A model generated the notes under the pieces. That model did not search any database. It was not told the DNA's origin and saw only the letters and a list, made by a program, of their open reading frames with translations. From NCBI RefSeq assembly GCF_037042905.1, contig NC_087247.1:77918420-77982419 (forward strand): a stretch of 64,000 bases of DNA, read 5' to 3'. The position numbers were made by a program, and so were the translations under genes. The stretch's first letter is position 1; the number at the start of each line of letters is the position of its first letter. This stretch comes from Lytechinus pictus (taxonomy: Eukaryota > Echinodermata > Echinoidea > Temnopleuroida > Toxopneustidae). Positions 56,330 through 64,000 of this stretch are shown one piece after another.

Positions 56330-56640
56330 CAATTTCGCATCCGGGGGAGGGGCACATCTGGTCCATGCGCCGCCCCCCCCCCCTTCGTTTTGAGTCTCAG
56401 GACATTTTAAATGGGGGTATGTCGTTAATACACAAGTGAAGACCCTTTTTTCTTTCCACCCCCCCCCCCTCCATCGTTTTGAGTCTCAGGACATATTTTT
56501 AATTAGGACATGTCGTTAATACACAAGAGAAGACCGTTTTTGTCTTGCCACCCCCCCCCCCCCTCCATCGTTTTGAGTCTCAGGACATATTTTTAATTAG
56601 GTTATGTCGTTAATACACAAGTGAAGACTTTTTTTTTTCT
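56330..56640. repeat. Three ~95 bp units with C runs and GTTTTGAGTCTCAGGACAT
   Basis: Each unit runs from a run of C through TTTGAGTCTCAGGACAT, a TATGTCGTTAATACACAAG phrase, and GAAGACC. Units start near 56371, 56460 and 56549. Non-coding. Confidence 0.8.
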
Positions 56641-57220
56641 TGAAGATCCTTGGTTTTGCTTGTCAGTTATTTTTCTGGGTAACATGTTAGTCCAGGATAG
56701 GCTCCATAGAGAAGGGGTCGAACCTTGTTTTTTTTTTTTTTTAGATATATAATTTTTTTTTTATGGTATCTTGTCAAGTCGAGGGTGCTGATTCCGAACC
56801 TGGATGATGCCACTCTTGTAACCTTGAACATTTTCCGCAAATTGGCAAAATCCAATATGGCCGCCAAAATATGCAAATTTATCCATGAAGATCATAAAAT
56901 TGCCCCCACATTCATTATACAATGCTTGTAGTTGTTGTGCAGAAGTGAAATTATCCTTGTAAAAACGATATTTGAAAAAAATATTTATTTTATTGATATT
57001 CGAAATGGCCTCCATAAGCCACTGTATACTGTAGTATGTAGAATATGAATGGGGGAAAATAATTTTAAAACCAGAGCAGATTGTGACCTACGAGTGGACT
57101 ACTGTCTGAAAAAGATGATTATTAACACAACTATGTCATTTTATACTACCTAATGTGATAAATGCTGTATTATAATATTAAAAATGGCTGCCATAGACCC
57201 CTTATACTGTGTACAATATA

Positions 57221-57393
57221 CACTGTAAAAAAAACGAAGCGCTAATTTAGCACTTACAGTGCTTGTATAGTGACTGCACTACGAGTGCTGTGCTGATTTT
57301 CTAGTGCAAATTTGAACTAGAAAGTCAGCACGTGTAGTGCAGTCACTATACTAGCACTGTAAATGCTAAATTAGCACTTCATTTTTTACAGTG
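57221..57393. mobile_element. 173 bp palindromic MITE, TA target
   Basis: Almost perfect inverted halves: CACTGTAAAAAAAACGAAGC to its complement CTTCATTTTTTACAGTG, with TA on each side as for Tc1/mariner. Inner arms pair through GCTAATTTAGCAC, ACAGTGC and AGTGACTGCACTACG. Confidence 0.8.
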
Positions 57394-58082
57394 TATTATA
57401 AAGGGGACAAATAGCTTGACTACAAAATGCCAATAATTGCGAAATATTGGTATAACAATGTCTGACAACATGCTTTCTAACGAGACATACCAATATCCTT
57501 GCCATTTCGGTATTTATGCTGTATTTTTACATTCAAAATGGCTGTCATAGGCCATATCTGTATTATGAACAAAGGGAACGAAGAAACTAATTTTCACAAG
57601 AATAATAATAAAATGAATGTAATTATAATATACGAGTGAACATGTTTTCTAGCGAAACATTTTCTTTCCTTTGTCATGCATGAGATAAATGCTGTATTGT
57701 GAAATTCAAAGTGGCCCCTATGGGCCCTTACAGTATTACCTACAATGTAAATGGGCACAAATAAGAATTAGGATTTGCCTGACTATGAAATCCATATAAT
57801 TCTGTTGTACGTTGTATGAGAAAAATATTGTCTGAAAATGTAATTCTTATGAAATATGGCATTTCCTCTCCCATGTAGTTGATAAATACTGTATTTTGAC
57901 TTTCAAAGAGGCTGCTACAAGACCTAACTAAATTATGTAACATGTGTATGGGAAACTAATTTTCACCAGAATGAGAACCAAAAACGCACGTAACTATGTT
58001 GTGTATAAGTACAATATTGTCTTGAACATGATTTCTAACTAAAGACATGACATATTGGTCGAGAAGGTGATACATTAGTGTG

Positions 58083-58330
58083 GAGCGTTGTGGCCCAGTG
58101 GATTAGTCTTCGGACTTTGAAACAGAGGGTCGTGGGTTCGAATCCCAGCCATGGCGTATTTCCTTCAGCAAGAAACTGATCCACATTGTGCTGCACTCAA
58201 CCCAGGTGAGGTAAATGGGTACCGGTAAGAAATAATTCTTTAAAAAGCTGTGTGCGCTATGAACGCCTAGCTTAGCCGGGTAATATAGGAGCGCCTTGAG
58301 CACCTAACAATGTGGATATGTGCGCAATAT
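58083..58330 (+). mobile_element. tRNA-derived SINE, full length
   Basis: A box TGGCCCAGTGGATTAG, B box GGGTTCGAATCCCAGCC, then TTTCCTTCAGCAAGAAACTG, CTCAACCCAGGTGAGG, GGGTACCGGTAAGAAATAA and the tail GGAGCGCCTTGAGCACC ... GCGCAATATAAATACC. Same family as 26136-26405. Confidence 0.85.
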
Positions 58331-58999
58331 AAATACCTTATATTATATTATTATTAAAAATTTAACCATAAAAATTGCTTAATTTTGATGTAAGTGTAAA
58401 TTATTTTCTAAACCCAATGGTTTCTAATGAAAGATATCATAGCTTGTGTCATAAAGGTGATGAATGCAGCATTTTTTAAATTGAAAATGGCCGCCATAGT
58501 CCCCTGTCGTAAAATGTAAAATTTGAATGGGGAAAGATAATTTCCACAAAAAAAAGTACATTGGAAGCCATTTTGAATGTTAAAATACAGCGTTTGTCAC
58601 CTAAATAACATAAGAAATTATCTATTTCGTTAGAAATCATATTTTCAGACAATACTTCACTCACACATGCAACATCATTTAGTCAAGCAAAGCCGAATTC
58701 TGTTAAAATTATATGTTCCCATTTACATAGCACATAGTAGACCTACCGTTAGGGTCTGTAGCGACCATTTTGACTTTCAAAATACATCATTTATCACCTA
58801 CCTGGCAGAATAAATAATGTCTTGTTAGAAATTGTGTTTTCAGACAATATTTTACTCTACGATCACAATTATATGCATTTTATGGTGCTGAATCCTGTGA
58901 AAATTGGTTTCCCAGATTGATTGTACACAATACAGTTTATGACTGTGTTCGGTGGCCATTTTGAGAGTAAAAATGCAATATTTAACACAAACATGGTAC

Positions 59000-60440
59000 C
59001 CGAATAATATATACACAACAAAAAAAGTAAGTCCCCCCTTAAACAAACATCAATAATTTCCGAACCAATGCGAGTTTTTAATATATTTTTACATGAGCGT
59101 TTAGGTAATTTTATAAGCTACCCTCTGAGTAAACGTTATGGACATATTTTACTTCATGCTTCAGTGAGCACCGTCAGAAGGCAACAATGTCTTCAAAAGT
59201 CACAAGCCAAATATCATGACTTTGATTCCATTTTATTGGAACTAATTCCACATTCTCATCATAAAAAATTGTCAGAAGGCTTGTAAAAGGTACTCTCTAA
59301 AAGACGATACACCTTTTTTGGCTAAATTTCACGGTTGAATAAACAAAAGTCCAAATTTGCAATTATTGGATTTTTTTACACATTTATATCAATAAAAATG
59401 ATAGAATATGATGACAGTTATTTTTGGAAGAGTTTCTTCAACAATATTCATCGTTTCACGGTTCAATGAACATTTATTGAAAACAAAAAATACGATTTTC
59501 AAATATCATAGGCAAGTATTGGTTCATTTTGGGAACTGAAAATTATCTTTTCTCAACTTTTTCGTTATGTTCATGACCAATTAACATGCTTCAATGATTA
59601 AAAGGCGTTTAATTAAATATCCACGCTTGAATGAACATGTGGAATGCCATAAGCTCTTTTTTACGTTATTGGAAAAAATGCAATTTGTCACTATGGATAT
59701 CTGTCACAAGCCTCCTTGCATATTTCATTTGATTTGATTTTTATGAAAATCCCGATATCTAATGCATCAGTGAGCACACAATATTCGAAAATTATGCAAA
59801 TGAGAAGAAAGTTCAAGGCCTTGGCCCCACTCTGTGTCGTATCGAATGGTTATTTTGGTGTGCGCGCCTTTTGGATAGTGTTACTCTGAAGCCATGTACG
59901 AAGTTTCATGAAATAACTGTTGGCAGAAGTAACAAAAACCGTCCATGAAACAAACCCTCATTTCATAATTGTTAAAATTTTGACTTCGTCTCTCATAGAC
60001 TTGTGTACATAATGGGTGCACATGTTTAAGAATAAGTAACCCCTTATTCAATATGGTGGAACTTTTTTTCACGGCTGTCTTTAGCAATGTCATTTGGCAG
60101 TAATGTTTATCAACCTATGGGCAGAATTCTGTGCAAAAATGAAATCGATTTGTTTATTTATGGATGAGTGAGCACGCATCAAAGTGGGAAAAGTGGTATT
60201 TTCAATGTCACAGACTCATTTTAAAGGGTAATAAAGTGAATATTGGGGGCAAATTCGGTTTCAAATAAGACTTTAATGGCTATTGTTTTTATCATCCATC
60301 ATTTCTATCACCACACACTTTCCGAACTTTAAACATTTTCATGGTTGAGCGAGCACATTCGAAAACTTAGGAATGAATACTCTTTATATTGCATAAATGT
60401 ATTATTTTCCTAACAATTTCTCATGATCAGTTTAATTTAT
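59000..60440. other. Repeat-like region with recurring GAGTGAGCAC phrase, no gene
   Basis: Variants of GTTGAGCGAGCAC, AGTGAGCAC and TTGAATGAACATG recur about every 140-350 bp (59163, 59462, 59628, 59768, 60168, 60345). They resemble CTTGAGCGAACACGGG in the mariner-like element at 33470-34802, so this may be a larger relative. The 72-codon frame at 59068-59286 has no recognisable family. Confidence 0.4.
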
Positions 60441-60929
60441 GGACAAATCTCAGTGGTGAGTCCAGAATTTAAAATGGGGGAGGGGCCTATAATCGGGGGA
60501 GCCACCAACATGTTCAAATTTTAACATGATATAACAAGTTGTAGAGGATACTACCATTAACCCCTATATGATGATACGTCACAATAGAGGGGCCGGGGGC
60601 GAAATTATTTTTCCCACCGAGTTCTGGACCGACATATGAATATTCATGACTTGCGTCTTCGGATTGAGAGTACGCATGCGCGTTGCTCAGAATGAATTAG
60701 CATCGTCAAATTATAGTGGTTCCATGCTGATACAGCGTAGATCGGAGTCTAGATATAGAGACTAGACTAGAACTAAGATATTTTTTTTTAGATCTAGGAC
60801 TGGTTTTGTATACGGACTAGACATATAAAACCATGGCAAATAAGCTAATATTTGTCTAAACCTAATTAAACGTGAAGTTCGGAATCAACCAGTTCGAAGT
60901 TAACCATGGCATTAGTCGGCTATTCAGTG

Positions 60930-63527
60930 TTGTAGTCAAGGCTCAAACCTCCAAGGCCAAGGCCAAGGCTTTAATACCCAAGGCCAAGGCTTCAATACCA
61001 AAGGCCAAGGCCAAGGCATGGAAACCCAAGGCCAAGGCCTGAAAACCTCAAGGCCAAGGCATTTCAAACTTACGATATACAGAACAATAAATTAACAATA
61101 CTTAGGCGGCAGACATCACACATGGTAAAATGTATGTGAGCGAGGGGACTGAGCGAGAAAAAAAAAACCTTTGTACATTTAAAACAAAAATAATTTCATG
61201 ATAGAGACATATTAAAATAATGATATAGTTACCTGTGTACACATAATCCATAATTTTTCTATAGGCGATTTGCATTGCAATAATTATTATTACCACGGTC
61301 ATCTGATCCTGGCATTCTCAACGTACCGTATGTTTCAGTCTCCACTCCCTGGGACAGGGGCAGCAGAAAATTATTATGGGGAGGGGGTCAACGTAAAAAG
61401 GCACCCATTTTTCAAAATGAGTTTTTTTGTGCAAACAGATACATGTATTTTCAAAATGAGATTATGAACTGCGTGAAGTAATTGTGTGTTTTATAGAAAT
61501 TAAGTTGAGCAAAGGCTTTCTAAAGTGATTTTTAATTATAAGATAGATATTTTGCTTTAGGTTTTACTTCTCAGCGAGAAAGCAAAGCGAGCAAGCGGTT
61601 TTGAAAAAAAAATAATTCTGAAGTTGTAAAACTTGATTTATGGTCAATTATGGGGCTAATCATTGTTGAAATTTCCTTGCGCGATGTTGCCAGCGCGAAT
61701 CACCAGCTCAAACTTCTTGACATGTCGTGTAATAAGACATGGAAATTATTTTATTCTGAGCTGGTTTTTGTAATCATGAAAAATATGTGTATCTAACTAA
61801 AAAATAACTTTGCGCTCGCTAATTCTTTTTATATACTGACCAGTAAAGGAAGCAGTTAATTAAGCAGTTAATTACTGCATTTTGAATAAGATACATAACT
61901 CACCAATAAAAAACAATACGAGCGCAAAGCGCGAGCTCAAAAATTTGTGATATTCCAACCTGAAAACTGGACATTCTAAGCATTTTTTTGTGAACGGGAA
62001 GAGAACGAGTACAATAATTGATGCGAGTGCAGGAAGCGATCCAAATATTTGTGATATTTCAACCATAAAGCAACATTCTATACATTTTTGTAACCATTAG
62101 CAGTACTGTACTAAACAATAATTGATTCAAGCACGATTCAAAATCTGTGATTTTCGAACCTAAAATGTATTATGTTTTATTATTAAAGAAGGTATTTCTT
62201 TTTTAAAAAGGGCATATTTCATTTGGAAAAAAAATCCTACAGGGATTTTTTTTTTTTGGGGGGGGGGAAGGGGGCAAGAGAGCACAAAGCGCAAGCTAAA
62301 ATTTTCAAATGCTTAAACTGAAAATGAGTCATTTTAAGGACTCTTGTCAGTTTTCATATTTTTTCTGCTAACAACCACTTTTATTAAACAGTTAATTAAT
62401 CATTAATTATTAATACTTATTGATAATATTAATAATTATTAATTATTGATTTTTTTTTTATTATTTCTTGAAACCATATTGACACAAAAACAAATATGTT
62501 GTTTATTTCCTTGAAACTGTAGAGAAATGAGATTCAATGTTGAACGATATATGATTAAAAAGAAGTAAACATTTTTCCCCTTTGTTTTGTCAATCTGACC
62601 CAAAACAAATATAAAATTTAAAAGAGAGATAGAGAGAAGAAGAAGCCCCACCACCAATAATAAACTTAGACAAGGGGGAAAGGGAAAGGAAAAGATGGAG
62701 TAAATGTGATATTATTTTGTAAACAATCTATTGCAAAATTAGCTTTTCTTATAGAAAGAGGGGGACATGTTTTGTTCACTCGCTCGCTTCAATCGCTTTC
62801 TTCTTTTTTTGGACAGAAATTTTGCTCTATATATGCCATGCTTGGCCCCTCAAAGTTTCTGGCTCATCATGCCATTGACATAACCCATTTGGATATGACA
62901 AAATTGGAGACTGTGTTCAAGTTTACCAAATCTTTTCAGAATATCATTAAGACTTAAAACATTCTTGTTGGCCAAAGAAAATAATACAAGGAAAATCCTA
63001 ATGGAATAGAAATCAACCTTGTTATCGTTCTTTAGAGTTAGCTATGTTTAAAGTATGAAAATTGTTGTCAAAATTGCAGTCAGATGTAAAAGTTATTCTT
63101 GTCATCTTGATCATGACCATTATTATTTACTGTCATTATCATCATATGATTACAACACATTACCAATACATAATGCTATTTTTCATAACTGATGTATTCT
63201 TTGTTTGAATTTCTTGATAATGGTGACAATTACAATTGATGACACTGCTAGTACACTTACTACTGCTGCTGCTACTGTTACTGGTGATTGGTAGTATTGA
63301 CCATTAGTGTTATTAAATATATATAAAAAAAAACAATTGAAACATTTATAATTACTTATTTAAAACAAATGAAAGTACAAAATACAAAATGCCTTGAAAA
63401 AGCCTTAAAATTTCAAGGCTCAAAATCCTCAAGGCCAAGGCCCTCTCAAGGCCAAGTCTTTGAAAAAGTAGCTAGGCATTTAGGCGCCTAAAGGCAAAGG
63501 CCGAGCATCAAGGCACTACAACACTGA
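60930..63527. mobile_element. 2.6 kb element with CAGTGTTGTAGT ends and AAGGCC minisatellites
   Basis: Ends CAGTGTTGTAGTCAAGGCTC and, inverted, AAGGCACTACAACACTG. AAGGCCAAGGC repeats stand just inside the left end (60955-61065) and right end (63400-63500). CAGTG...CACTG ends suggest hAT, but the flanks give no clean 8-bp duplication. The inside holds a SINE fragment (61264-61360) and GAGCGCAAAGCGCGAGCTC-type repeats (61570-62300). No transposase. Confidence 0.55.
61264..61360 (-). mobile_element. SINE fragment
   Basis: CATTGCAATAATTATTATTACCACGGTC, here split by a few bases, GATCCTGGCATT and TCTCCACTCCCTGGGA match the body at 52180-52250. Confidence 0.6.
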
Positions 63528-63620
63528 TTAGTACTAGGCATTCATTAGACAGGTCCAGATTTGAGGTAAAGTTAATGCAGCTAGTTTATTAAATGTTTAA
63601 GAATTGGATATATATATATA

Positions 63621-64000
63621 CAGTGCGTCCCAGAAAAAACGAAACCGAGATTTAGCGATGATTTATCATAACTTAATCATAAATAAAATAGACAAATGAC
63701 CTACCAATGTAAAGCTTAGAATCTCCTCTTTCATCTGGTATTACTTAGATTATTCCTCATTCACGCATGATTGAACAAAAACAATTCGAAGAAAGGATGC
63801 CAAAAACTCATTTGGCGGGGGGTATCTGAATTTCAAAAAGAAAATCACATGACTAAAAAGTTCAATATCTTCTCTTTTCTTTGATACCTAAATCACAGAA
63901 AATGGTCAAGTAGTAAAAAAGTTACGATCCCTCGAAACAATGCTTGTATTTCCATAATTTCATTAAATAAACGTGTTGTCACCGGTTTCCCACTGAAGCT
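63621..64000 (+). mobile_element. Left end of a Tc1/mariner-like element, cut by window edge
   Basis: TA-rich target followed by CAGTGCGTCCCAGAAAAAAC, the same kind of end as CAGTGCGTATAAAAAAAACG at 33470. It contains a TTCACGCATGATTGAAC phrase. The right end is outside the window. Confidence 0.55.

Larger units (their letters stand above)
56800..59000. repeat. Foldback of ~190 bp repeats with AAATGGCCGCCAT core
   Basis: Direct units on the left (GGCCTCCATAAGCC at 57008, ATGGCTGCCATAGACC at 57184, ATGGCTGTCATAGGCC at 57538, GTGGCCCCTATGGGCC at 57710, GAGGCTGCTACAAGACC at 57907, ATGGCCGCCATAGTCC at 58487) and complementary units on the right (GAAGCCATTTTGAATG at 58566, GCGACCATTTTGACT at 58760, GGTGGCCATTTTGAGAG at 58952). 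Interrupted by a MITE and a SINE. No coding potential. Confidence 0.65.

Noticed and set aside
59068..59286. 72-codon plus-strand frame
   Set aside because: Lies in repeat-like sequence with no splice context or recognisable motif.

Overview
This is animal (metazoan) genomic DNA, AT-rich, with intron-split genes and a very high density of transposons. The repeat families (TTAA-flanked foldback MITEs, tRNA-headed SINEs ending in GCGCTATAAAT-like tails, and hAT ends next to G or C runs) suggest a marine deuterostome, most likely an echinoderm such as a sea urchin. That assignment is inference from recalled repeat families, not a database result.

Host gene. One large gene lies on the minus strand and covers roughly 41.5 kb down to beyond position 1. 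I traced seven coding exons: 39384-39332, 35063-34884, 26797-26619, 25974-25732, 23922-23706, 9170-9036 and 2723-2597. All six junctions are in phase and all have canonical splice sites. Together they encode 378 residues: a signal peptide, one CUB domain, and most of an LDL-receptor class B (YWTD) beta-propeller. The gene runs off the left edge, so its C-terminus is not seen. A 5' untranslated exon near 41.4 kb is likely. Nearly all of its length is intron filled with transposons.

Left part (1-9.3 kb): hAT debris, a palindromic foldback (1343-1745), a 3.7 kb foldback (2911-6645) carrying a G/C-rich MITE, a tRNA-derived foldback bracketed by (TA)n tracts (7178-8210), and a palindromic array of short units (8396-8880). 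Middle (9.27-22.9 kb): a composite element about 13.6 kb long inside one intron. It has arms of more than 2 kb in inverted orientation, an internal direct duplication, a gag/retropepsin-like coding remnant on the minus strand, and a 2.2 kb hAT insertion whose empty site survives in the duplicate. From 24 to 39 kb the introns hold a hAT MITE, a SINE, a 2.2 kb element studded with a GTCCCGTACGACACA motif, a GATA/GACA tract, a mariner-like element with long TIRs, and two TTAA MITEs.

Right part (41.8-55.55 kb): a two-gene PIF/Harbinger transposon with matching terminal inverted repeats. Its HARBI1-type transposase is an open four-exon gene with an intact DDE triad. Convergent to it is a five-exon Myb/SANT-like partner gene that has one splice-phase mismatch. 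A 75-80 bp minisatellite separates their 3' ends. From 55.5 to 64 kb no gene is visible: diverged duplications, a 190 bp-type repeat in foldback arrangement, a SINE, a 173 bp palindromic MITE, an AAGGCC-rich element and the start of a mariner-like element.

No rRNA gene, CRISPR array or bacterial-type operon is present.
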